From contig NC_053136.1 in NCBI RefSeq assembly GCF_016808335.1, positions 974,531 to 1,038,530 of the forward strand: a DNA stretch of 64,000 bases, in the 5' to 3' direction. Shown in pieces: positions 24,032 to 34,163 of the stretch; position 1 is the first letter of the stretch; each line of letters opens with the position of its first letter. This stretch comes from Panicum virgatum. Its lineage: Eukaryota; Streptophyta; Magnoliopsida; Poales; Poaceae. The notes beneath the pieces were generated by a model. The model was not told the DNA's origin. It saw only the letters and a list, made by a program, of their open reading frames with translations, and searched no databases. A program made the position numbers and the translations under genes.

Positions 24032-24304
24032 GGTTATCGTTCTACACCCAACCTTGCCTGTGGAACCGGCCCTGTCGAGATGCCTCCGCTGTCGCAGTAC
24101 TCTGAGTCCGTGGTAGACCCTATGTGGTTCGCGGTCTGGTGTTATGTCGTAGCCTGGTTAATTATTATTATCATCTGTATCGAGTGTCCTCCAAGGTTTG
24201 TACGGTTTTGAACCATCTGATGTAATAAATGTGGCATCAGCCTCCTGTGACTGGTGCTTTGTATCACATTTAAGTCTTCTCTTATGAGGGGACGCTTCAC
24301 CGGG

Positions 24305-24686
24305 GTCCCGGACCCCCACATACTATCCGGACCCCTCAGCGGGGAGGGAACAGACACCCCGCTTGTGGGGGTCCGGAGCCGCCACATGTACGGCGCCTCC
24401 TTTGAGCTATAAAAGGGAGACGCCCGTTAGAGAAGAACCCAAGTCCAAAACAGAGGCTTGGAGCCAGAGGATAGACTCATACACGGACCCAAGAGCAATA
24501 CAACTCTCAGTGGACGTAGGGTGTTACGCTCCGGTGGCCCGAACCACTCTAAATCCTTGAGTGTTCTTGTGTTCTTGCTCCATGAGTAGATCTGGGTAAT
24601 CGCTAGCTCTCCCCGAGTAACCTCCCTCTGGGATTAGGCGGGTGCATTCCGCCATCCGGCGGTGGCCCTCTCCTAGAGCCACGACA
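24305..24686 (+). repeat. 3' LTR of the outer element, second part, with an internal deletion
   Basis: Continues the LTR after the nested element. Compared with the 5' LTR it lacks about 457 bp between GAGCCGCCAC and TGTACGGCG. The deletion edges share a short CAC/TGT similarity, as expected for illegitimate recombination. It keeps the TATA box at 24408-24415 and the end ACGACA. Confidence 0.88.
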
Positions 24687-24691
24687 AACGT

Positions 24692-24784
24692 GCTGCAATA
24701 GAACTAAATGAGCAGCAATTGAAGAACCCCTTGTGGAATCACGTTGTGCTTTCTTTCGTTTCTTTTCATCAATTAGTGGCTTGA
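24692..24784 (+). pseudogene. hAT-like transposase first exon remnant, split by the LTR insertion
   Basis: Removing the outer LTR element and one AACGT copy joins ATG at 7593-7613 in frame with 24692-24784 (52 codons, stop TGA). The joined start has LKNPLWNHV, which resembles the start of the BED-type zinc finger in plant hAT transposases (NPLW/DPxWxxV). The zinc ligands and the rest of the enzyme are missing. The restored frame supports the view that the LTR element hit an exon. The family assignment is moderate only. Confidence 0.4.
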
Positions 24785-24800
24785 TGTCTTTCTTTCCAGT

Positions 24801-24965
24801 CAGTGGCGGATGCAGGATTGGAGGCAAGGGGGGCTGAAACAATAGAGATGTTGATTTGTGTGAAGATTTAATGGTGATTTGGAGGTCTTGCTATAATGTT
24901 TTACGTGTAATTAGGGGAGCTTGGGGAGCTTGAGCCCCCTAGCCCCCCTCCTGTATCCGCCCCTG
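24801..24965. mobile_element. hAT-type MITE, 165 bp
   Basis: Termini CAGTGGCGGATGCAGGA and TCCTGTATCCGCCCCTG are inverted repeats with few mismatches. A perfect 8-bp target duplication TTTCCAGT lies at 24793-24800 and 24966-24973. Non-coding. Confidence 0.88.
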
Positions 24966-24973
24966 TTTCCAGT

Positions 24974-25177
24974 TTCCAGTATGATGTATCTGGATGTCGT
25001 TGAACTCAATTTAGTTGTTCTCTAATTGTAGCCTACTAGTGTTAGGCCACTGCGACTATGTTGCTGAATATCTATGTGATATTTATATATAATTATTAAT
25101 TATCTTAGTCGTATTCCCGTATCGGTATTTTTTTGGGAAAGTGCGTATCCGCGTATCCGATACGTATGAAATCTCTA
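24974..25177 (+). mobile_element. Right part of the eroded hAT-like transposon
   Basis: AT-rich sequence ending in GTATCC/GATACG-rich subterminal motifs (25105-25170) like those at 6905-7060. It is cut at 25177/25178 by the Helitron. The true right end could not be fixed. Confidence 0.4.
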
Positions 25178-25913
25178 TCTCTACTAGTATACTATAAAAA
25201 GAAGGTAAGGGTCACTTTTTTTTCCGGTTCGCATCGCTGCCCTTCGTTCGTCGCCGCCCGTCGTACGTCGCCCCCTCGGCCCCTCCTGTCAGGTTCAAAA
25301 AACATCGCACCCTCCACCCCAACTCCGTGTCCTCACGCCCGCTCTGTCCCCGGCGCCGCACGCCGCTCCGTCCCCGGCCGTCCATCCATCCCCGGCCGCC
25401 GATCCGCGCCGTCCCGGCGGCCCGTCCCCGGCTGCCGATTCACGCCCTCCCGGCCGATCCGCGCCGTCCGCCGCGCCGCCCCTCCATCCCCTGCCGCCGA
25501 TCCGCGCCGTCCCCAGCCGCCGTCGGAGTTGCCACTGCACCGCCCCGTACCCGGACATCGCCGGGGTCGCTACTGCGCCGCCACCGGCGTCGCCGATCTG
25601 CTCCGTCCCCGGCCGTCGGCAGCATCGCCACTGCGCCGCTTCTACCTGATCACAGCTCCACATTGCTCGGCAGATCAAACGAACTGACGACTGGAGCACT
25701 CGCCAAATCATGCCGCCTCCCTTGCTCATCCTCTCTCCTCCCACGATTGGGAACCCCAGGCAACCAAAAGTAAGCAATCCCCTTCACAGACACCTCTGAA
25801 TTTTGTGGGATTTCTTCCACCAACGAGGTCGGAATTCTCTCCGCGGCTCATCTGCCTAGCTCTGAATGCTGCAATTGGGGATGCTGATTGATATTGATTG
25901 TGCGGTTGTGTAG

Positions 25914-26136
25914 AGGTTGGACGAAGCTCATAGTAGCCCTGGGCTTCACGCTGATGCGGGACCAGGGCTCGCCGAGGAGTGCGCCACCTTGGTAATGCTA
26001 GATTTTGGGATGCCTTTTGCTTTCTACTCGCAACTTGCTTGGTAAATATAGTGGCTTGTCGTTTGTGAAATGGTCTGCAGGGTGGCTGCAGCACTGGGAT
26101 GGCTAAGATGACTAATGCTTATGATCTTCCTGCCAG
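25914..26136 (+). pseudogene. Two exon-like pieces inside the Helitron (sense strand)
   Basis: Piece 25914-25991 (acceptor TGTAG, donor G|GTAATG) and piece 26081-26136 (acceptor TCTGCAG, donor AG|GTATGT) read in one phase. They include GLAEECATL and then GGCSTGMAKMTNAYDLPA. I do not recognise the protein. They look like exons of a captured gene. Confidence 0.35.
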
Positions 26137-26784
26137 GTATGTGATTGGATTTTATTCAATTGGGGATTGGTGCTTAAGAATTTGCAGCAGATTAGTATGA
26201 GTAGTACTCACTAATAAGATGGCTATTTGAAATATGGAATATTGTTAGTAATACGAGGAAGCATCTTGAAAGTTGAAATGTTGTTTGGCATCCTTAATAG
26301 AAGTCCATTCAGGTGTTACTGGAGTAGCCCCCCTCCCACAAGCACCTCATTTGGAAGAGTATGAATTATGTCCCTCATCATGAATGAGTTACAGCTTAAC
26401 AATAAACATATTATTTGCTAAGGTGGTATCTACTCTGAAGGCACACAAATGGCACACCTGTCACAGTTAGAGGGAGGGAAATTTCTCCATCATTTTTTTT
26501 TCAACTTGGGTCAGTATCCTTGTCGGAAAAAAAAACTGTGCACATGCAGTGCACATATTCTATCAGGTGTCTTGGTGATTGTTAGGAGTCAAATGAGCGG
26601 TATTAGCGCTATAACTTAGGTGAGGTGACAGCAACTATTATTTTTGTAATTATTAAATTGCTTGAGGAAGATATGATGTGAATCAATAGGATCCACTCTG
26701 ATTAGATGAATTTGATTGACCTGCATACACGAAAGCTATGCTATTCTTTGTGGTATATGCCTGAGTGCATTCCTTTATAGCAGG

Positions 26785-26975
26785 TTACTTCACGCCGGTC
26801 AGGTACTCAGGTTGAACCGGAACTTGTTCCCGGACAGGTGGATGGCCTCGCTCATGGTCTTGCACCGGCCGAAGAGGAACGACGCGTTCCTCAGTGAGCT
26901 TGTTTTTGGCCACCGTGAACTCCATCCAGTGCCTCTCCAGCACGTACATCCAGGGTACGGAGAAAGTGGTTCTGT
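26785..26975 (-). pseudogene. Antisense captured gene fragment inside the Helitron
   Basis: A stretch of higher GC than its surroundings reads on the minus strand as VPWMYVLERHWMEFTVAKNK. After a frame change it continues as FLFGRCKTMSEAIHLSGN. The codon-like composition and frameshift suggest a captured, decayed exon. The source gene is unknown. Confidence 0.3.
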
Positions 26976-27450
26976 TTGTTTGAAGATCTTCTGTCAACTC
27001 TTATACAACATGTGATTTTTTTCTTTCGCAGTCATCTTTGGAGAGTAGATCTGAATATCCAAAGCATTTACTTCACAACCCACTGCTAAAACAAAATGAT
27101 AAAAAGAAGATTCTTTTGGCTATTTCTATTTTGTTCTCGGCCAAGTACCGCAGTCAGCTACAATGTTTCTATAGGTTTTCTTTCATGTGCTTTATTGCTC
27201 ATGTTTTATTGATTTATTATAATTTTTTTCCAGTTGTGTGCAGATTTGGAGTCAAGCACATCCTGGACAGCAATGAGTTGCAGACTTCTTAGAGGCAACA
27301 CCTTTATGCCCATGATTGAAACGCTTATGTATTCAGTAAGCCTGATTTGTTTAATCCATCTAATTATGTTATGTTAGCTAGATGTGTTAGTGGTGCAACT
27401 TTTACATGGTTATCTCACGTTTTCTTTGATGTGCATTATCAATATTTCTA

Positions 27451-27534
27451 GGTTATGGACTCATTGCTGGGGAGCTCCTTAAATTTCCAGTAAAGGAAGG
27501 AGCACCAGTTTGTGGTTGGAATGTCATCATGCAG
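27451..27534 (+). pseudogene. Exon-like fragment inside the Helitron
   Basis: Bordered by acceptor TTTCTAG and donor CAG|GTGAGA. One open frame reads GYGLIAGELLKFPVKEGAPV. Source gene not recognised. A second weak piece lies at 27241-27292. Confidence 0.3.
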
Positions 27535-28921
27535 GTGAGAACTGTTGTATTTCCTGATATGTCTCGTGATCCAGATAGAGACAAGGCTGGATTCATCTTG
27601 GATTGTACTGTCTAGCTGATGATGGAGTTAAGATAGATGTCAATTAAGATAACTCTTGCAAATTCTGCTTCAACGGTGGTGGAATGGATCAAAGAAAACA
27701 GTCAGTTGTGTTCAATGCTCTCAGTCACTCTACTGCTTGAAAAATGGGCTTATGTTCATTTTCATTGATGCCTAATTTTCATGGATGCTCCATAATTTTG
27801 TTTGGTTTATCGCTTGCCAAATTAATCACTAACTGAATTAAGTCAGATGCTTAAGCACTATTAGAGCAATTGTTATTTGTGCTGAAAAGTTAATCGACTG
27901 CTCCCAAACATATTTGCATAGGTGTCTGTTGCGGAGTGCGGATGATGGCAAAGATGGAAGCCATGGTGCAGATTTGGGATGCTTGTTGGATGCGGGAGCT
28001 TGCGGTGGAACCCATGGTGTGTACTTGACCCTGCATATCAACTGTTTTTCCATAGTATTCTTATTAAGCACCTACATAAACCTGAGAATTTTCCAACTGT
28101 CTGTTTCCTTTCAATAAAGACTTTCAATAAAGACCTAGAGAATTCTCTTATACCCTAACCTGCTCCATAAATTGCAGGTTTTTGAACTTTGTTTGCTCTC
28201 AATCAAGGTGTGTGAGCATAGCTTCCTATTATGTTTTTGTGTAGACTTTGTTAGGAAACTTAGTGGTCTGTCATCTGTCTATTACTGAAATTTAAATATC
28301 AACCTCTGGGCTGACAAGTGCTTGTTACTGTTGGAGCTTGTCGCAGAGATTGGATATGTTTGGAAGGATTTCGCTCCTTTTCTTACCATCATCATGTGGC
28401 TGCCTCTTACTTTCTCTAATTCGTGTCCATGCTATGGTATTTCATTTCATTGCTACTTCTAACATCACACAATGGAGTGTCAGCCTTCTCAGGTTACATG
28501 TTGCAAAGTGGATGCTATTCTCATACGGTTTATATTATCCATATCCAATTTTACTTGCTCAACAATGAAGGCGCAACAGCAAGCGACACCCTCCATTGAT
28601 CCGCAAAGAGATTGATTTACCTTTATAGTTTTTAAACATTGTTTCAGTTAATTCTTGTATGACCGCAAGGCGTTGGCATATTGTGATTTTGTATGGCCGC
28701 AAGTAGTTTAGATGGTTCAATGGTTTCAGACCAACATATAGTGGTCTTGATTGTATTGGAATATATTATTATTGTACATGGATGACTATTTAATTTTGGT
28801 TCCAAACTCGCATCACAGAGTTTGAATACCAGCTATGTTTTTTAATCAAGCATTCTGGATTGTTAATATTCGGGTCGGATTCATTGAATGCTATTTGTAA
28901 TGCACTATGAATTTTTTGGCA

Positions 28922-28951
28922 GCCCGTAGCAACGCACGGGCATGAACCTAG
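28922..28951 (+). other. Helitron 3' hairpin and CTAG terminus
   Basis: GCCCGT and ACGGGC pair around a short loop at 28922-28941, followed by ATGAACCTAG. This is the replication-termination hairpin typical of Helitrons. Confidence 0.88.
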
Positions 28952-29362
28952 TGAAATAGTATAAATAATTAGGAAAAAAGATATTTTCCCCACCCATCAC
29001 ATATTCTCACTTATTTGAAGCTTACTATCCAAGGCGCCATTGACAATGACAGTTGATCAGCCATACCAAAATTATATAAACACGAGAGACTGAAAAATAT
29101 TATAATGATGGCAACGACTAATAGTCGTTAGGCATGGTGTTAGAAAGGAATGAGATGAAAATAAAAAGATGTGCTAACGGTATTGAACCATTGAAAATAG
29201 GGAAGAAGGATCGACAAGGCACGGCGAAAGTAGAGAAGTGGCCGGCCAGTGGATCATCGACGTTCGGCTTGAGGAGGCTACGGTGAGAAGAGAGGAACTC
29301 GATACTAGAGAAGAGGTTAGCTATTAGGGTAGGAATGACAATGGAAAGAATTTATAGACCAT
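28952..29362. other. Intergenic, no gene seen
   Basis: AT-rich sequence after the Helitron with no ORF of note, no terminal repeats and no splice-bordered exon that I can support. Confidence 0.5.
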
Positions 29363-29720
29363 GGGTTGGCATCGTTCACGGACAGTAGCGCAGGGGCTGG
29401 CATCGTTCAAGGACAGTGGCGCGCGGGCTGGCATCGTTCAAGAACAGCAGTGCGCGGGTTGGCATCATTTAAAGACATTGGCGCGCGGGCTGGCATCATT
29501 TAAAGACAGTAAAAGCGAATTAAATCTTCTAATATACTATACGTCGTGGCTCAGTTGTCGACATGTGGGCTGACATCGTTCAAGGACAGCGGTGCGCGGG
29601 TTGGCATCATTTAAAGATAGTGGCACGCGGGCTGGCATCGTTTAAAGACAGTAGAAGCAATTTAAATCCTCTAATATACTACACGTCATGATTTGATCGT
29701 CGACATGTGGGGTCCGCAGA
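29363..29720 (+). repeat. Minisatellite of about 31-bp units in a two-level repeat
   Basis: Units of the form GGCTGGCATCGTTCAAGGAC followed by AGTGGCGCGC repeat about five times (29363-29510), then a spacer with TCTAATATACTA and TCGACATGTGG. The whole block then repeats with about three units (29568-29720). The open frame across it is a repeat artefact. Confidence 0.8.
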
Positions 29721-29896
29721 TGCCAAGACCCACATGTCTGCGAGCCATTTATAATATCAATGTTGGTTCATTTTGTCAGTTGACTGTTCGTTACTATACT
29801 TGTTCGCAAGAATATCAATGTTGTTTTTGGTTGTGGGGGGTGGGGATGTTTGTGGATGAAACAAAACATTCAATGGAAATGGGACAATACTACAAT

Positions 29897-30217
29897 GGTC
29901 TTGTTTGGATACCAGGGTTAGAGTTAGAGTTGGCTTTTTGGAGCTCATCTAACCCTGAAATATCCAAACAGGAGGATTAGAGTTGGTTAGATGCATCTAA
30001 CTCACCAAACGAACTATCCCCTCCAAGAGGTGCTTATTGGGGTTAGGTTAGGTGGGGTGTACCTTTTTCTCCTCTCTCTTGCTAGAAAGAGGTCAAATGA
30101 TTGGAAATGTGCATTTATCTATCCAAACGCCTTTTTGGTTAGAGTTAGTTCATGAATACTCATAAATTAAATACTTATCTCTAACCTCTAACTTAGTTAG
30201 AGTATCCAAACAGAGCC
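29897..30217. mobile_element. MITE with TGTTTGGATAC termini
   Basis: GGTCTTGTTTGGATAC at the left and GTATCCAAACAGAGCC at the right are imperfect inverted repeats. A 3-bp direct repeat AAT flanks the element. Internal inverted GTTAGAGTTAG motifs support a hairpin-forming MITE. A 3-bp duplication suggests PIF/Harbinger (Tourist-like), although AAT is not the usual TWA. Confidence 0.7.
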
Positions 30218-30634
30218 AATAGTAAGATTGATCCCGTTGTGCTATTACTCCATCTGGTCTTCAAAGCCAACAAGCCGTTGTGCTTTTACTCCAGCTTGTG
30301 TTGTTATTATCCGGTCTTTGAAGCCAACAACCGCGCTCCATTGTGACCATACGGCATCCATCTTCCTCATTCCTCGAATCTTCACAAGCTTCAAAGCTCC
30401 TTACAACAACCCTTCTCTCTTAAATGCTATGATTGGTCATTTTCACTGCCTCAATCGCTGCTATCTTTGAAACTATCCATGTGATTTAATGATCATCAAC
30501 TATAGAACCAATCCCATATGGTCGTGGAATTCCTGCTATTCGCATTTTACAAGGGCGCTTTTTCTTGAGATTTTTATTAGCTGTTGATGATTTAAACCGC
30601 AAGGTGACATTAAGCGACACAAAAAATTGTTATC

Positions 30635-30717
30635 AGGTAAAGAAAAAAAGGAAAAGAAGAGCAAAAGAAAGAAAATGAAAAGAGAAGAGGAAAAAAAAGT
30701 AAAGCAAAAAAGAAAAC
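30635..30717 (+). repeat. Purine-rich low-complexity tract
   Basis: Almost uninterrupted A/G (AAAGAAAGAAAATG and similar) just upstream of the PIG-B promoter motifs. Confidence 0.8.
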
Positions 30718-30720
30718 ATG

Positions 30721-31009
30721 GGCTGTAAATGGGCCGTTTCCCATCCCCACGCAGGCCGAAAGCCCCCTAGGCCCTTAACCACACATAACTCAGCCCATTA
30801 GCCCATTTTTGCCAACACAACGGACCCAGAGCAAACAGAGCCTCGACCTCGAAGCCCAGCCGTTCGAGCCTGAGCTGGGCTGGGAAGTTGGGCTCGCCAA
30901 GCTCTCGGCTCGTTGACAGCTCGATTCCCATCCCCCTCCCTCTGCTCCGGCGAGGCGCCGCAGCGGCGCCGGCAGCGAGAGCGAAACGGACACAGGAAGC
31001 GCGCGCGCG
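30721..31009 (+). promoter_or_regulatory. PIG-B promoter and leader
   Basis: Contains TGGGCC, AGGCCC and a doubled AGCCCATTAGCCCATT. GGCCCA/TGGGCC motifs of this type are frequent in plant housekeeping promoters. No TATA box is seen close to the ATG. Leading-strand GC rises sharply towards 30960-31010, as is common at grass gene starts. Confidence 0.5.
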
Positions 31010-34000
31010 ATGAGCCAGCGCAGGCGATCTCGCGCTGCCGGCTCCCCGCCTGGCGACGCAGGCCCGCCGCCTTCGCCGGAGAAGGCGAGGCGCATCCGGC
31101 CGTGGGCGGCGCTGGGGTCGGATCGGAGGGTGCTGGCGCTCGCACTGGCGTTCCGCGCGGCCAACGCGCTGCTGGTGCGCACCTACTTCAACCCCGACGA
31201 GTACTGGCAGTGCCTCGAGGTCGCCCACCGCGTCGCCTTCGGGTAACCTCGCCTCGCCGCTGCTCATTGTTTCGCGGGCGTTCGTTAAGAGTGCGCGATC
31301 CGTTTGCCGCTCAACTCAAGGGAATGCGGTGATTTCCTTGCCAAAAAAAGGAGTTGATACCGGAGTGCTAACGCGTTTCGTCTTGTCGCGGTTGTGGTCG
31401 CAGGTATGGCCACCTTACTTGGGAGTGGAAGCGGGGACTGCGAAGTTACCTCCACCCGTTAATCTTTGCTGCTCTCTACAAGATTCTAGCGCTACTCCAC
31501 CTGGATACTCCATGGTTTATGGTAATAGCTTAACCAATTTGTGGCAAGTCTAGCAGAATATCAATTGAGCAAAGGATGGTACGAGCTCGTGGAGCTAGAA
31601 TTGTCAGGGAGCATGACCCCTACTATTTTTGCTGGAAACACAATTTCTTAATCGCTATCAATGGGTTATCATGTTTTGAAAAAAGAATCAAGAATTATTA
31701 GCTGGCAAATGACTTGGAACTGTGTTTGAACCATCATGTTGGTTCTGTGATACCAGCTTCTTCAGGAACATCCAGACTTGTAGTTCAATCTCATTTCTAA
31801 GATACCAAGTTGCAAGCTTAATATGAAAAGCAAAGCGTCATGAGAACCTTGTCTATTATAACTCTGGACATTCGTCCTTACCTCTCCCCTCAGCTTCTTC
31901 CTGTTCACATTTTCTTATCTGTTTATCTGTTTTCATGTAGGCAATGGCTCCACGTCTCCTGCAATCTGTCTTTGCAGCTTTTGGAGATCTATACTTGTAT
32001 AAACTTTCCAAATGTATTTTCAGTGTTCAGGTTGCCCAATGGACAGTATCCTTAAACTCATATATGGATATAAAATATATGATTTCCTTAATGAGTACAT
32101 AATTGCAGTGCCCTATTGGATGTCGGCCTTAACAAACTGCTTGCAGTTATTTTCCCAGTTGGTTAACTGGTTCATGTTTTTTTGCATCACACGGACTCTA
32201 TCAAACAGCTTGGAGACGGTTTTGACTGTCGCTGGGCTTCATTATTGGTTTTTCGCAATACAATCTTCCAAGGGAACCTCAGTTGTTTCAAAGCATCAGG
32301 CTGCCAGTAAACAAAGTCATCCATCAAGAAAACTGGCTCTTCTGATAGCAGCCTTATCCTGCGCCATTCGGCCAACAAGTGCTGTAACATGGCTTTATGT
32401 TGGTCTGTTGGATTTTATTCAGATGAAATCCAAATGTCGTTTTGTCTTTCTCGAGGTCATTCCGGTAGGGTAAGTTATTGTTTAAATTCATGCCAAACTT
32501 TTTCAATTTTTTGTTGTTTAGGATTTGTGAATTTCTCTATGCTGTCTTATCTTTATTGTGTCTTGATTTCGTGCACTGGACATACAACAATATTGACATT
32601 TTAGAATTAGCCATTCTAAGTTCTTTTTTCCTGTTCCATTCTATTCTGCTTTTCTCTGTGTTTATTTCTTTCCTTGGCAGGACACATATTCCTCATCTAT
32701 TCTGATGTCATTTTTTCCCCAGACCAATTACTATTCTATATAACCTATTTGTTTAATCTTTCTGCAGGGCCTTTGTCCTTGCAGTAACAACACTCCTTGA
32801 TTGGTGGATGTATGGTTCCCAGGTCATAGTGCCACTTAATTTTTTGAAATTCAACCTCTTCTCTTCAGGAGGAGACTACTATGGAACACATGTCTTCCAC
32901 TGGTACTTCACACAGGGTTTTCCATCCATGATTTGGACATTCTTACCGTTGGCAGTATGTGGAATTGTAAAGTCTCGAGAATGGAGGATTTCAGGACTAA
33001 TCGCTTGGGTATTAGGGGTTTACAGCATACTTGGACATAAAGAATTCAGGTATTCACCGCTCTTGCAAGTGTACAATGTTCATGTAATCAACTAACCTTT
33101 TCTCACTATAGACATGATATGATACAAATAGATTGAAAACTGCAGATTTGTTCTTCCGGTGCTACCTTTAGCATTGATGTTCTCGGGATACTGCTTAGCT
33201 GCAATGTCACAATTCAAGCGAAAAAATCTGCATGAGAAAAGATGCCTTTCTAGGTTGCAGCTTTCTGTTATTCTTCTCATCATAACCAATATTCCAATGG
33301 CCTTCTATATGTCATTATTCCATCAAGTAAGTTTTCTCTTTGCCAATGTTGTTCTTGATTCGTGTTGCTCAATGGATTACTTTTTTTTGCTTCTCCATTA
33401 TTTCCATAATTCCATTTATGTCTCATTAGCAACACTCATTGTGGCAGAGAGGAACGGAAGATGTTATGTATTATTTATCAAAAGAAGCCCAGGATGGAAG
33501 AGTGAAGAGTGTCCTCTTCCTCATGCCTTGTCATTCAACACCTTACTACTCTACCTTACATTACAATATACCTATGCGCTTTTTGGACTGCACTCCTAGG
33601 TGGTTATTTTCTTTGTACTTTGAAATGCAATAGATCTTACCTCTCATACTTTGAAATGCAATAGATCCAAGTATACTTGTGCCTGCACGTACGTTGCTGC
33701 TGACTTATTTCAATGCTCTCAGTGATAACCAAGGGACCTTGGATGAGTCAGATCGTTTCCTTACAAGCCCATCTGAGTTTGTGGGCGCGGTTTTCGGAAA
33801 TTTATCTTCATTCAGTCACATTGTATTATTTGAGTCCGAAGAAAGACATGTTCTCCACTTGCTTCTGCGCAATTCCTTTCATGAGGTAATATGTCATGGT
33901 GCCTTAGGCATCATGTGCTTTTTTACTCATAGTTCAATAGACGCACATTAGCTACTGCTTTTCCTGTGTTTGTTATTATTTGTCAAGTAATATATTTTAG

Positions 34001-34163
34001 AGTTAGACTGATACTAACTATTGTAGGAATTTCTTGTTTTGTAATAATAGTACTCAAACTCTTCTATGGTTGGCAGGTCAGGAGATTTTTCCACTCCCAT
34101 TTCAAGGTTGACAGAGACCTTCAGTCGTCTGTTGTTATTTATTCACAGAGGGATGTGTTATGA
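31010..34163 (+). CDS. PIGB: GPI mannosyltransferase 3 (PIG-B type, GT22)
   Basis: Adds the third mannose to the glycosylphosphatidylinositol anchor core in the ER membrane, using dolichol-phosphate mannose. Nine exons join in phase: 31010-31242, 31404-31521, 31941-32045, 32147-32469, 32768-33049, 33146-33326, 33448-33599, 33723-33885 and 34077-34163, giving 547 residues, the usual length. The luminal GT22 motif region reads [15 protein letters not shown] (about residue 60), followed by [20 protein letters not shown], both typical of PIG-B. Later hallmarks are [25 protein letters not shown]-like [29 protein letters not shown] and [20 protein letters not shown]. Many hydrophobic segments predict a multi-pass membrane protein. 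Where two acceptors were possible (exons 4 and 7) I chose those that preserve the family sequence (LFSQLVNWF and HQRGTEDVM). It looks intact; Arabidopsis APTG1 is the counterpart I have in mind. Confidence 0.92.

Larger units (their letters stand above)
10733..24299 (+). mobile_element. Tekay-like Ty3/gypsy chromovirus-type retrotransposon, near complete but defective
   Basis: 13,567 bp, flanked by the target duplication CCGGG (10728-10732 and 24300-24304). Two LTRs of about 3.39 kb (10733-14119 and 20912-24299) start TGTAACATCC and end GACGCTTCA. Order: initiator-Met tRNA primer site, two extra ORFs, gag, protease, RT, RNase H, integrase with a chromodomain-like tail, purine tract, 3' LTR. 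This order, and LTRs over 3 kb, fit the Tekay clade of chromoviruses. Coding capacity is broken by nonsense codons and a deletion between RT and RNase H. The LTRs are very alike apart from a GC-rich segment, which suggests a fairly recent insertion. Confidence 0.93.
20912..24299 (+). repeat. 3' LTR of the Tekay-like element
   Basis: 3388 bp and nearly identical to 10733-14119 outside the GC-rich segment (about 21080-21780), where short indels cluster. It ends GACGCTTCA, followed by the CCGGG target duplication. Confidence 0.93.
7614..24686 (+). mobile_element. Non-autonomous LTR retrotransposon (outer element), split by a nested gypsy element
   Basis: The element starts TGTCGGTACC and ends ACGACA, and is flanked by the 5-bp target duplication AACGT at 7609-7613 and 24687-24691. 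Its own parts are the 5' LTR 7614-8651, internal region 8652-10532, and a 3' LTR in two pieces, 10533-10732 and 24305-24686. The rest (10733-24299) is a later insertion. The internal region is only about 1.9 kb and has no gag, protease, reverse transcriptase or integrase likeness, so the element must have used proteins supplied by another retrotransposon. Confidence 0.88.
25178..28951 (+). mobile_element. Non-autonomous Helitron with exon-like cargo
   Basis: The 5' end is TCTCTACTAG after an A; the 3' end is CTAG before a T, so insertion was between A and T without duplication. A GC hairpin lies 10 bases before the 3' CTAG. These are the canonical plant Helitron ends. The 3774 bp contain no Rep/helicase likeness. 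Inside are a GC-rich segment (25220-25770) and several splice-bordered exon-like pieces, as expected of gene-fragment capture. Confidence 0.88.

Noticed and set aside
29361..29573. Small ORF in the minisatellite
   Set aside because: The repeat unit happens to be open in one frame; no start context or homologue is recognisable.
30767..31267. Minus-strand ORFs over the PIG-B first exon
   Set aside because: Shadow of the GC-rich first exon and promoter; the sense strand has a fully consistent gene.
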